Below, piece after piece: positions 15,843-23,229 of a stretch of 29,197 nt of DNA. Source of the stretch: CAISIP01 sp031367285 (GTDB lineage: Bacteria > Pseudomonadota > Gammaproteobacteria > Burkholderiales > Burkholderiaceae_C); the NCBI GenBank assembly GCA_031367285.1, contig JANLPN010000549.1:1-29197 (forward strand). The letters are read 5' to 3'. The position numbers and the translations under genes were made by a program. The notes under the pieces were generated by a model. The model saw only the letters and a program-made list of their open reading frames with translations. It ran no database searches and was not told the DNA's origin. The number at the start of each line of letters is the position of its first letter. The stretch's first letter is position 1.

Positions 15843-16844
15843 ATGGCCCGCATGATCGACGCCCAGCGCAACCCGCGCCCCTCCATCAGCTGTGTGGTGC
15901 CGGCCTTCAATGAGGCCGCGAATCTGACCCCGCTGCTGAGCGGCCTGACAGCGCAACTGGCGCAACTGAGCGAGCGCTGGGAGGTGATCGTGATCGACGA
16001 CGGCAGCCGCGACGCGACGCCCGCCGCCATGACGGCATGGCTCTTGCGCCCCGGTGTGCGTTATGTGCGGCTGTCGCGCAACTTCGGCAAGGAGGCGGCT
16101 TTGACGGCCGGCATAGACCGTGCGGGCGGCGAGGTGGTGCTGCTGATGGACGCCGACCTGCAACATCCGGCCACGCTGGTGCCCCAAATGCTGGCGGCCT
16201 GGGTCGAGGGTGCCGACATGGTGTGTGCGGCGCGTGCCTCGCGCGCCGACGAGAGCCTGGCCAAGCGGCTCGGAACCGCCTTGTTCTACGCGCTTGTCAA
16301 CCGCAACCAGGAGGTGCACATTCCGGTCGATGCGGGCGACTTCCGCCTCATGGACCGGCGCGTGGCCGATGCGCTGCGGGCCTTGCCCGAACGCAACCGC
16401 TTCATGAAGGGTTTGTACGCCTGGGTCGGTTTTCGCACCGTGATCATTCCCTACATACCGCACGAACGGTTCTCCGGCAACAGCAGGTTTTCGATGCGCC
16501 GGCTGGCACGGCTGGCGTTTACCGGCGTCACCTCATTTACCAATGCCCCGCTGCGATTGTGGAGCGCCCTGGGCGCGGCCATAGCGGCGCTGGCGCTGGG
16601 CTACGGCTGCTGGATCGTGATCGACCACTTCCTCTACGGCGTGGACGTGGCGGGCTGGGCTACGCTGGTTGCGGGCATGATGTTTTTGAGCGGTGTGCAG
16701 CTGCTGTCCATCGGTATCCTGGGCGAATACGTCGGCCGCATCTTTGACGAGGTTAAACGCCGTCCCGTCTACGTGGTGGGACAGGAGGCGGGGCAAGGCG
16801 CGATGGATTTGCCCGGCGAGTCCTGCATGGCGCCTGGCCCTTGA
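15843..16844 (+). CDS. GT2 polyprenyl-phosphate glycosyltransferase (ArnC/GtrB/LgmA-like)
   Basis: A 333-residue membrane-anchored glycosyltransferase that would load a sugar onto undecaprenyl phosphate at the inner membrane. The GT-A domain shows 'SCVVPAFNEAANLTPLL', 'VIVIDDGSRDAT', 'RLSRNFGKEAALTAGIDRA' and the metal-binding 'LMDADLQHP'. The motif 'ERNRFMKGLYAWVGF' is typical of the DPM1/GtrB/ArnC group. Two C-terminal membrane helices (about 237-263 and 270-298) end in 'SIGILGEYVGRIFDEVKRRPVYVV'. It lies between a GT39 transferase and a YdjC-type deacetylase. This is the gene content of the Francisella flmF2-naxD-flmK pathway and the Bordetella lgm locus, so the sugar is plausibly N-acetylated hexosamine. 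Confidence 0.9.
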   Translation: MARMIDAQRNPRPSISCVVPAFNEAANLTPLLSGLTAQLAQLSERWEVIVIDDGSRDATPAAMTAWLLRPGVRYVRLSRNFGKEAALTAGIDRAGGEVVLLMDADLQHPATLVPQMLAAWVEGADMVCAARASRADESLAKRLGTALFYALVNRNQEVHIPVDAGDFRLMDRRVADALRALPERNRFMKGLYAWVGFRTVIIPYIPHERFSGNSRFSMRRLARLAFTGVTSFTNAPLRLWSALGAAIAALALGYGCWIVIDHFLYGVDVAGWATLVAGMMFLSGVQLLSIGILGEYVGRIFDEVKRRPVYVVGQEAGQGAMDLPGESCMAPGP

Positions 16845-16846
16845 CC

Positions 16847-17671
16847 ATGAGCTCCCAGGCCATCCGTACGCTCGCCGTATGCGCCGACGACTTCGGCCTG
16901 GCGCCAGGCCTGTCTGCCGGTATCGCACAGCTGGCCCGTGCGCAGCGCCTGACCGCAATCTCATGCATCACCAACACCGTGCACTGGAAAACCGGGGCGC
17001 CCTTGCTAAAAAAGCTGCCTGCCTCGGTGGACCTTGGCCTGCATATCAACCTCACGCAAGGCCGGCCACTGAGCCCTGGCCTGGCGCGGATCTGGCCGCG
17101 CCTGCCAACGCTGCCGGTGTTGATCGCGCGGGCCTACCTGGGATTCTTGCCGCGCGCCGAACTGCGCATGGAAATACACGCCCAGCTTGGCGCGTTCCGC
17201 GGCGGCACCGGCGCGGCACCGCGTTTTATCGATGGGCACCAGCATGTGCACCAGCTGCCCGGCTTGCGCACCATGATTCTCGGGCTGGCCGAACACGTGC
17301 ACCCCCTGCCCGCGGTACGCAACACTGGGCGCGTTTTGGGCCCCGGCTTCGACCTCAAACGCCGGCTGATCGCGGGCATCGGCGGAGCCGATTTGGCGCG
17401 CGAGTTGTCCCTGCGCGGGCTGGCCCATAACCCGGTGTTGGTGGGTGCCTACGATTTCCGCGCGACCGACTACCGGGCCTTGATGCAGGGGTGGCTAAAG
17501 GCACTGCCCGCCGAAGGTGGACTGCTGTTCTGCCACCCTGGGGAGACGGTGCGAGGCGACCCGCTAGACCCTATCGCCGCGGCGCGCCAGCGCGAACTTG
17601 CCTACCTGGAGAGCGAACTGTTCCTGCAGGACCTGACGGCTGCCGGGGTTGTGCTGGGGCGCGTCTGGTAG
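16847..17671 (+). CDS. YdjC/ChbG/HpnK-family carbohydrate deacetylase (NaxD/LgmC-like)
   Basis: A 274-residue enzyme of the YdjC deacetylase family. Metal and active-site motifs are visible: 'VCADDFGLAPG' (D14, D15), 'LGLHINLTQG' (H66), 'FIDGHQHVHQLPG' (H131 and following) and 'LLFCHPGE' near the C terminus. In Francisella, NaxD of this family removes the acetyl group from undecaprenyl-phosphate-GalNAc before an ArnT-like enzyme transfers the amino sugar to lipid A. The same three enzyme classes are adjacent here, so that role is inferred. ATG 16847 is preferred; an in-frame TTG at 16841 overlaps the GT2 stop by 4 bp and is also possible. The gene ends 6 bp from the convergent FAD gene. Confidence 0.88.
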   Translation: MSSQAIRTLAVCADDFGLAPGLSAGIAQLARAQRLTAISCITNTVHWKTGAPLLKKLPASVDLGLHINLTQGRPLSPGLARIWPRLPTLPVLIARAYLGFLPRAELRMEIHAQLGAFRGGTGAAPRFIDGHQHVHQLPGLRTMILGLAEHVHPLPAVRNTGRVLGPGFDLKRRLIAGIGGADLARELSLRGLAHNPVLVGAYDFRATDYRALMQGWLKALPAEGGLLFCHPGETVRGDPLDPIAAARQRELAYLESELFLQDLTAAGVVLGRVW

Positions 17672-17677
17672 CCTGGT

Positions 17678-19192
17678 TCAATGCGTCGCTTCACGCGCCG
17701 CGCCAACGCCTGCAATACGTCCTCCAACAAAGCACTCGGCAATGTTGCCGCCCGACATGTACAGGTGCCCAAACACGGAGCCCATCTCGCCCGCGGCGTA
17801 CAGGCGCGTGATGGCCGTGCCGTCGGGCCGCAGGATACGCTGCGCGGCATCGTGCACCGGACCGCCCTGGGTATTCGACACCACGGGCCAGACCGGGGCA
17901 AACACGAAAGGTGGTTTGGCAATCGGCAGCATGCTGGTGGGTGGCCGGCCCCAGTCATAGTCGCAGGCCGCTGCACAAGCTGCGTTCCAGCGCGCCAGCG
18001 AGGTAGCGAGGGCAGCTTCGGCAAGGCCCATGGCCCTTGCCAGTTCACCCAGATCGGAGGCGCGCCGCAGGATGCCCAGTTCCAGCTCCTTGGTATTGTC
18101 CTGGCTCCATGCGTAGGCAATGCCACGTTCATGCGAGGTCGGGCGCCCAAACGGGTACCTGGCCACGCCGTCGGCATCGGCAAGCAGCCAGGCCGGCATG
18201 GCTGCATAGTCCTGCACCTGCGCGTCGTAGCGTGCAAATGGCCGCGCTCCGGTGTCCTGCACATAGGGGTCGTATTCGTTCATGAAACGCCGGCCGCGTT
18301 TGTCCAGCACGATCCAGGGCATGGACACGTCGCCGCGCAAGCGCGTGCCGGGCTGCCAGTCGGGCAGGCGTTTGGTGCGTATGCCAAACGGGTAGGCCGG
18401 GTCCGGATGTTGGAAGCCGTAGGAGCCGTGGTAATGCCACATGTGCCACAGGTCGGCACCCAGGGTCTGCGCCATGCGGATGCCGTCGCCCGTATTGCCG
18501 CGGAAGGCGGCCGGCATCACAGCGCCTTCGGGCCAGAAGGCGCGCTGCATGGCGGCGTCGCCCTCGAAGCCGCCGCAGGCCAGTACCACACCGCGCCGCG
18601 CACGAACGGTTTTTACGGCCCGGCCTGAGCGCACGGCCAGTCCCTGCAGCACACCCGACTTGTCGCACACCAGGCGCTCCACCCGGCTGCGGGTGTGTAT
18701 GGCGATAGCGCGTTTGGCGAGATTGCGGGCAATCACCTCGAACAGCAGCGCCCCACCGGGGGCGCCGTGTACGTGGCGGTAGGCCTTGGCAGGGTTGAAG
18801 CCGTCCACCGTCTCGATATTGACGAACGCAAAGGTGTCGTTGCCTTCAAACGGATAATTGGCCGGCGACGGACGCACCAAGGTGGTGGCGCCCACGGCAC
18901 GCGCCAGTACGTCCACGCGTTGGGGCAGGCCCGTCATGCCACGCGCCAGCGCGCGCAACACGGCATCCGGCGCGGTTTCAAGGTTGGTGCGTTTCAGATA
19001 GCTGAAGGCAGCGCCAGCGCTTTGCGCTGAACGCACACCCCCAAACGAACAGACCGAGATGCCGCCGGGATCGGGCATCTTCTCCAGCAAGAGTACCCTC
19101 GCGCCTTCGTCATGGGCGGCGATGGCGGCGATGGCGCCGGCATACCCGCAGCCCACCACAAGCACATCGGCGGTCTCATCCCAGCGCGTCAC
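17678..19192 (-). CDS. FAD-dependent oxidoreductase of the fumarate-reductase flavoprotein family
   Basis: A 504-residue flavoprotein. The N-terminal dinucleotide-binding motif is V-G14-C-G16-Y-A-G19 with the ribose-binding acid E37. 'DPGGISVCSFGG', 'GGFEGD', 'GNTGDGIRMAQTLGADL' and the C-terminal 'LYAAGEMGSVFGHLYMSGGNIAECFVGGRIAG' place it in the FAD_binding_2 family (fumarate reductase, ketosteroid dehydrogenase, TcuA). Such enzymes usually introduce or remove a C=C bond next to a carbonyl. It starts at GTG 19192, overlapping the creatininase stop by 4 bp, and is the last gene of the large minus-strand operon. No heme or flavin-linker domain is visible, so electrons must go to a separate partner. 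Confidence 0.88.
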   Translation of the reverse strand: MTRWDETADVLVVGCGYAGAIAAIAAHDEGARVLLLEKMPDPGGISVCSFGGVRSAQSAGAAFSYLKRTNLETAPDAVLRALARGMTGLPQRVDVLARAVGATTLVRPSPANYPFEGNDTFAFVNIETVDGFNPAKAYRHVHGAPGGALLFEVIARNLAKRAIAIHTRSRVERLVCDKSGVLQGLAVRSGRAVKTVRARRGVVLACGGFEGDAAMQRAFWPEGAVMPAAFRGNTGDGIRMAQTLGADLWHMWHYHGSYGFQHPDPAYPFGIRTKRLPDWQPGTRLRGDVSMPWIVLDKRGRRFMNEYDPYVQDTGARPFARYDAQVQDYAAMPAWLLADADGVARYPFGRPTSHERGIAYAWSQDNTKELELGILRRASDLGELARAMGLAEAALATSLARWNAACAAACDYDWGRPPTSMLPIAKPPFVFAPVWPVVSNTQGGPVHDAAQRILRPDGTAITRLYAAGEMGSVFGHLYMSGGNIAECFVGGRIAGVGAAREATH

Positions 19193-19953
19193 GTCAAGGC
19201 CCCTGGGAACGACTTGCGCAAGCCCTCGATCAGCTCAGCCGCCATATCGGCCAGGATGGCACGGCCCTTCTCCGCCGAGGCCAGCGTCGGGTCTCCACGC
19301 ACGCCGGATACCGAATAGTCGGGCCCGCTGGCCGGGTCGCCGTCAAATATGGTCGGCACGTAGAAAACGGTCTTCGGCGCCTCCAGTGCATGGCCGTAGT
19401 CCACCACCGCCTTGCCCATACGCACCGCGTCAGGCGCAATGGTCAGTACCATCGATGTCTCGGCCTCATCGCCATGGCCGCCGAGCTTTTGCCGCATAAG
19501 CGCCTTGGAGGTTTTGCCGAGCGACGCGATGTCCGCCGTCAACACGCGTACGCCGGTGCGTTCATAAAACTCACGCACCACGATACGCAGCGGTGCCTCG
19601 GTGGACACACCGGTATTGACCACCGCGATATGCCGCACACCGTCGCGCACCAGCTTGTCGAACACATCGGTCAACATGGCCTGGAAGGTTTCGGGCCGCA
19701 GATGCTGGGTGCCGGGGTAACGCACAAAGGCCGGGTAGTAGCCCAGCGTCAGCACCGGCGCAATGATCACCGGCAGTTCTTCGGCGATGCGCTGGGCCAG
19801 CTCGCGTGCCACCAGAAAGTCGGTATTCAGCGGCAGGTGTGCACCGTGCTCCTTGGAAATGGCGCCTATAGGCACTACCACCGGCCATCGCGCATCGATT
19901 TTTTCCCGGGCCTCGGGCCAGGTCAGGGTTTCCAGCCATACACCTTTGCTCAT
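19189..19953 (-). CDS. Creatininase-family protein with variant metal-binding motifs
   Basis: A 254-residue protein related to creatininase amidohydrolases. The start at 19953 follows GAGGGAG and opens MSKGVWLETLTWPEAR, the usual family N terminus. Family motifs present: 'PIGAISKEHGAHLPLNTD' (H36, D45) and 'GGHGDEAETSMVL'. Two canonical elements differ. The Glu of the EQHG motif aligns with Lys34 (the next residue is Glu35), and the NGHGGN/NGHYEN motif that supplies a zinc ligand reads 'VVNTGVSTEAPL' (N113-T-G-V-S-T). I recall NTGVST-type members elsewhere, so this may be an established subfamily with another reaction. In the operon a cyclic-amide or lactam hydrolase role is plausible but unproven. 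Confidence 0.8.
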   Translation of the reverse strand: MSKGVWLETLTWPEAREKIDARWPVVVPIGAISKEHGAHLPLNTDFLVARELAQRIAEELPVIIAPVLTLGYYPAFVRYPGTQHLRPETFQAMLTDVFDKLVRDGVRHIAVVNTGVSTEAPLRIVVREFYERTGVRVLTADIASLGKTSKALMRQKLGGHGDEAETSMVLTIAPDAVRMGKAVVDYGHALEAPKTVFYVPTIFDGDPASGPDYSVSGVRGDPTLASAEKGRAILADMAAELIEGLRKSFPGALT

Positions 19954-19993
19954 ACTTTGTACTCCCTCACGCCTTGGGGCGGCCCAGCGTCGC

Positions 19994-21079
19994 TCATAAA
20001 TTCTTCTCCAGGAAACGCCGTATGTCCGGCCCCCAGACCAGTGGCCCGCGGCCGGCCAAAAAATGGCCTTCGTAATGGGTGTGGCCAAAAGCAGGATAGA
20101 TTTTCGATTCGAACGGAATGCCGGTTCCGGCCAGCGCCGTGGCGATCTCCTGCGTCGGCCGGATCGAGAAATCGTTGGCGGCCTGGGCAAAAAATATCGG
20201 CATCTTCACCTGCATCGCCGCCTCCACCATATAGGCGGCGATGGTCGGGTTGCGGTCCCAGTTCATTGCCGCCCCGGCGAACTCGATGGCGCAGCGAAAA
20301 CGCGGCTCACGCGACGCCGCCAGCAGCGTATTCACCCCACCGAACGACGAACCCATGACACCGATACGTGCCGGGTCCAAACCCGTCAGCGTGCGCAGAT
20401 ACGCGAAGGCGGCCAGAACGTCGTCCGATTCCCCGGCCAGGCGTCTTACCAGTTGCGCGTTGTATTCGGGGCTGAAGGCGGGCGCGTTGCACTCCGAGAG
20501 CCAGCTTGGGCCCGCAGAAAAGCCATAACCGCGCCGGTGCGGCAAAAAGCAGGCAATACCCCAGGAATTGAGCAATATCGGTATACCTGGGGCCGCATTG
20601 TCTTCATGGCCTTCGACCAGGCCGCTGCCATGGTTGTACACCATGCAGGGAAAGGGCCCCTCACCCGGAGGTAAAAACAGGAAACCTTTGAGCGTGTAAG
20701 CACCGCTCGTGAACGTGTGTTCCATCGGTGCGTGGCAGAGTGCCATCACGTCGATGTCACCCGCCCACCCTCCGGCACCCGCAACCCGCTCTTCGAACAG
20801 GCGCTCAAACCGGTCTATGGTCTCGCGCATCCTGGCGCGCACGGCTTCAAAGTCGGGGCTGTTGGCACGCGCTTCAATATCGGCCTGGTGCGCCGCCTTA
20901 CTCGGAAAAGTACATTCCCATGCCACCTCCGGTCCGTCCGCTGTTGGGTCGGCCTTGACCCGAATCGTGCCGGCCGGCAAACCCATGGCGACACGTACGT
21001 CGCAGGCATCGCGGCGCACCGCCAGCGTGGCCTCAGCCTGCCCGGCTTTGGAATAGTAGTGGGTACGCTCGATGATCAT
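19994..21079 (-). CDS. Alpha/beta hydrolase (dienelactone-hydrolase-like) with N-terminal EthD/dabb-like domain
   Basis: A 361-residue two-domain protein. ATG 21079 is preceded by GTGGAGG at 8 nt and overlaps the stop of the upstream ATPase gene by 4 bp; a longer frame to 21694 lies inside that gene and is rejected. Residues 1-105 ('IIERTHYYSKAGQAEATLAVRR' ... 'WECTFPSKAAHQADIEARANSPDFEAVRARM') have the pattern of a dimeric alpha/beta-barrel (EthD/NIPSNAP/ABM) domain. Residues about 115-361 form an alpha/beta hydrolase with 'HGSG' (150-153), nucleophile Ser245 in GSSFGG, Asp303 (AANDFSI) and His333 (FGHTHYEGH). The triad is complete, so an ester or peptide-like bond of the imported compound may be cleaved. 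The fused N-terminal domain is uncommon. Confidence 0.82.
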   Translation of the reverse strand: MIIERTHYYSKAGQAEATLAVRRDACDVRVAMGLPAGTIRVKADPTADGPEVAWECTFPSKAAHQADIEARANSPDFEAVRARMRETIDRFERLFEERVAGAGGWAGDIDVMALCHAPMEHTFTSGAYTLKGFLFLPPGEGPFPCMVYNHGSGLVEGHEDNAAPGIPILLNSWGIACFLPHRRGYGFSAGPSWLSECNAPAFSPEYNAQLVRRLAGESDDVLAAFAYLRTLTGLDPARIGVMGSSFGGVNTLLAASREPRFRCAIEFAGAAMNWDRNPTIAAYMVEAAMQVKMPIFFAQAANDFSIRPTQEIATALAGTGIPFESKIYPAFGHTHYEGHFLAGRGPLVWGPDIRRFLEKNL

Positions 21080-22062
21080 GGTGCCTCCACAGGTCGATAG
21101 CTGCCGGGAAAATGGCAACGCACAAAACGGCCCGGCGCGTGTTCGGTAAGCGCGGGCGCATCGGTCTTGCAACGGGTCACCGCAATCGGGCAGCGTGTGC
21201 GAAAGGCACAGCCCGACGGCAGTGACAAGGGGCTGGGCAAGTCGCCCTCCAGCGCCGGCGGCCCCAGGGCCCGCGTCGGGTCCGGCTCGGGCACGGCGGC
21301 AATCAGCGCTGCCGTGTAGGGGTGCAGAGGCACGGCGAACAGGCTGGCTTCGTCCGACAGCTCGACCACCCGGCCCAGGTACATCACGGCCACACGGTGC
21401 GACAAGTGACGCACTACGGCCAGGTTGTGCGACACGAACAGATAGGCCACACCGAACTCGGCCTGTATATCCCCCAGCAGGTTGAGTATCTGCGCCTGGA
21501 TCGATACGTCGAGCGCCGATACAGCCTCGTCGCATACGATCAAGCGCGGCGACGGGGCCAGGGCACGCGCGATGCCTATACGCTGGCGCTGGCCGCCCGA
21601 GAAGGCGTGCGGGTAACGCGTGCCGTATTCGGGCGCCAGGCCCACAATGCCCATCACCTCGTTTACCCGTGCCGCGATGCGCGCACGCGGCCAACCCATA
21701 TTGACCAGCGGCTCGCCGACGATGTCGCGCACCCGCATGCGCGGGTTGAGCGAGCCAAACGGATCCTGAAATATGGCCTGCAGCGCACGGCGCATAGGGG
21801 CCAGCTCGGCACCTTTGGCGCGGGTGATGTCCTGGCCTTCAAAACGAATGCTGCCGGAGGTGGGCGTCAGCAGGCGCAGGATGGCGCGCCCCAGCGTGGT
21901 CTTGCCGCAGCCGCTTTCACCCACGATGCCCAGTGTTTCGCCGCTCCGCACCTGCAGACTCACACCATCCACCGCGCGCAACAGTCGCGGCGCCTGCCTG
22001 AAGCCTTTGGCAGCCACCGGGAAATGGACCGCCAGGTCCTGGACCTCCAGCAAGGCGGTCAT
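21076..22062 (-). CDS. Oligopeptide/dipeptide ABC transporter ATP-binding protein (OppF/DppF type)
   Basis: A 328-residue ATPase. Walker A GESGCGKTT (48-56), Q-loop region 'IFQDPFGSLNPRMRV', signature 'FSGGQRQRIGIARAL', Walker B 'LIVCDEAVSALD' and switch 'SHNLAVVRHL' are all visible. The C-terminal oligo_HPY domain has the usual cysteines ('FRTRCPIAVTRC' ... 'RCHFPG'), which in some relatives bind an iron-sulfur cluster. It would pair with the preceding ATPase on the two permeases. No strong ribosome binding site precedes the ATG. A mini-frame in the upstream repeat ends in an ATGA overlap with this start, so coupling may drive its translation. Confidence 0.92.
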   Translation of the reverse strand: MTALLEVQDLAVHFPVAAKGFRQAPRLLRAVDGVSLQVRSGETLGIVGESGCGKTTLGRAILRLLTPTSGSIRFEGQDITRAKGAELAPMRRALQAIFQDPFGSLNPRMRVRDIVGEPLVNMGWPRARIAARVNEVMGIVGLAPEYGTRYPHAFSGGQRQRIGIARALAPSPRLIVCDEAVSALDVSIQAQILNLLGDIQAEFGVAYLFVSHNLAVVRHLSHRVAVMYLGRVVELSDEASLFAVPLHPYTAALIAAVPEPDPTRALGPPALEGDLPSPLSLPSGCAFRTRCPIAVTRCKTDAPALTEHAPGRFVRCHFPGSYRPVEAP

Positions 22063-22127
22063 AAAGTAGTCTCTGCCCCGCGGGCTGCGCTGCGAGCTAG
22101 TCCGGGGCGGCCCGGCGCGGCGCTCAT
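22059..22127 (-). CDS. Possible 22-codon mini-ORF in repeat copy 1, ending on the second ATPase start
   Basis: ATG 22127 opens a peptide beginning MSAAPGRPGLARSAARGAET, homologous to the preceding mini-frame. It ends at TGA 22061-22059, which overlaps the ATG of the downstream ATPase (ATGA at 22062-22059). The two mini-frames are in different reading frames because the repeat unit (65 bp) is not a multiple of three, yet each still meets the next start exactly. Whether it is translated is unknown. Confidence 0.25.
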   Translation of the reverse strand: MSAAPGRPGLARSAARGAETTL

Positions 22128-22200
22128 TAGGTAACCTCCGCCCTGCGGGCTGCGGTGCGAGCTAGCTTGGGGCGGCCCGGCGCGGCGCTCATTGGACTAC
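22071..22200 (-). repeat. Tandem 65-bp GC-rich repeat (two copies) between the two ABC ATPase genes
   Basis: Copy 1 is 22071-22135 and copy 2 is 22136-22200; by eye they match at 55 of 65 positions with no gap. The shared core on the minus strand reads ATGAGCGCCGCGCCGGGC and translates as MSAAPGRP. From memory, similar MSAAPGRP sequences are frequent intergenic repeats in Comamonadaceae, often mis-annotated as N-terminal extensions. The repeat separates genes that elsewhere in this operon overlap by 4 bp. A dispersed REP-like family inserted and then duplicated locally is the likely origin. Confidence 0.8.
22127..22192 (-). CDS. Possible 21-codon mini-ORF in repeat copy 2
   Basis: On the minus strand ATG 22192 opens MSAAPGRPKLARTAARRAEV and one further Thr, ending at TAA 22129-22127. 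Its stop shares a base with the ATG of the next mini-frame (TAATG). A GGCGGAGG sequence just before that junction (within 22134-22141) is a good ribosome binding site for the second frame. It begins 19 bp after the stop of the first ATPase gene. Coding potential is unproven; the peptide is basic and has no known domain. Confidence 0.25.
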   Translation of the reverse strand: MSAAPGRPKLARTAARRAEVT

Positions 22201-22211
22201 CCTGGGCTTGC

Positions 22212-23201
22212 TCATGGCGCCATCGAGGCCAGGCCGGTCTCGAGGGCGCGCCAGCAACGTACACGGCGGCCGTCGGCCAGGGTTTCCAGTGGTGGCACCT
22301 GCACCCGGCACTGGTCGGTCGCGTCCGGGCACCGCGGGTGGAAACGGCAGCCCGACGGGAAACGCGACGGTGGTGGCGTGGTGCCTGCGATCTGGTGCAG
22401 GCGCCGCGCCTTGGCGCCTACACGGGGAATCGACTTGAGCAGCAGGCGTGTGTAGGGATGCAGCGGCGCGGCAAACAGGGCACGCACCGGCGCCTCTTCC
22501 ATCACCAGGCCGGCATACATCACCACCACGCGGTTGGCCATGCCGGCCACCACGCCGAGGTCGTGTGTAATCAGCAACACACCCATGCCGCTGTCATCGC
22601 GCAGGCCGCGCACCAGGTTCAGTATCTGCGCCTGTATGGTGACGTCCAGCGCGGTCGTGGGTTCGTCGGCTATCAGCAGTTTGGGCGCGCAAGCCATCGC
22701 CATGGCAATCATCACCCGCTGGCGCATGCCACCCGAAAGCTGGTGCGGGTAGTCGTCCACGCGCTGCTCGGGTGCCGGGATGCCGACTGCGCGCATGAGG
22801 GCAACGGCGCGTGTATGGGCCTCAGCGCGCGACAGGCCCAGGTGGGCCTCCAGCGTTTCGCCGATCTGGAAACCAGCGCGAAACAGCGGATTCAGGCTGG
22901 TCATGGGCTCCTGGAAGATCATGGCGATCTCGGCCCCGCGTGCGCGCAGCAAGTCGGCCTTCGACAGCTTGTAGAAGTCACGATCGTTCAAGCGCACCGT
23001 ACCCGCCTCCACCACGGCCGTGCTGCTCAATAAGCGCATGGTCGCCAGCGCGGTAACCGACTTGCCCGAGCCGCTCTCCCCCACCAGGCCAAGGATTTCG
23101 CCACGCGCGATCGAAAGACTGACGTCTTCGATCACGCGCTGGCGCCCGTTGGCACCGGGGAAAGACACCGTCAAGGCTTCGATGGCGAGCACTGGCGTCA
23201 T
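22212..23201 (-). CDS. Oligopeptide/dipeptide ABC transporter ATP-binding protein (OppD/DppD type)
   Basis: A 329-residue ATPase. Walker A GESGSGKSV (41-49), 'MIFQEPMTSLNPLF', signature 'LSGGMRQRVMIAMAM', Walker B 'LLIADEPTTALD', switch 'ITHDLGVV' and a C-terminal oligo_HPY domain with cysteines ('CRFHPRCPDATDQC') are present. The start at 23201 is chosen because AAGGGA lies six nucleotides upstream; the ATG at 23207 abuts that site and is less likely. It follows the permease gene by 28 bp. With the second ATPase it would energise import of the solute bound by the family 5 receptor encoded upstream. Confidence 0.92.
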   Translation of the reverse strand: MTPVLAIEALTVSFPGANGRQRVIEDVSLSIARGEILGLVGESGSGKSVTALATMRLLSSTAVVEAGTVRLNDRDFYKLSKADLLRARGAEIAMIFQEPMTSLNPLFRAGFQIGETLEAHLGLSRAEAHTRAVALMRAVGIPAPEQRVDDYPHQLSGGMRQRVMIAMAMACAPKLLIADEPTTALDVTIQAQILNLVRGLRDDSGMGVLLITHDLGVVAGMANRVVVMYAGLVMEEAPVRALFAAPLHPYTRLLLKSIPRVGAKARRLHQIAGTTPPPSRFPSGCRFHPRCPDATDQCRVQVPPLETLADGRRVRCWRALETGLASMAP

Positions 23202-23229
23202 GACCATTCCCTTGGGCGCCGCGCGACTG

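Noticed and set aside
14717..16030. 437-codon minus-strand frame opposite the GT39 and GT2 genes
   Set aside because: It crosses a gene boundary on the other strand and has Ser/Arg-rich composition with no domain.
19954..20190. 79-codon N-terminal extension of the creatininase-family frame
   Set aside because: It overlaps the upstream hydrolase gene and is Arg/Pro-rich; ATG 19953 follows GAGGGAG and gives the family N terminus.
21080..21694. N-terminal extension of the alpha/beta hydrolase frame by 205 codons
   Set aside because: It lies wholly inside the OppF-type gene in another frame; ATG 21079 has a proper ribosome site and a 4-bp overlap.
22071..22200. Repeat pair as the beginning of a CRISPR array
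   Set aside because: There are only two directly abutting copies with no spacers, and the copies carry coding-like start and stop signals.
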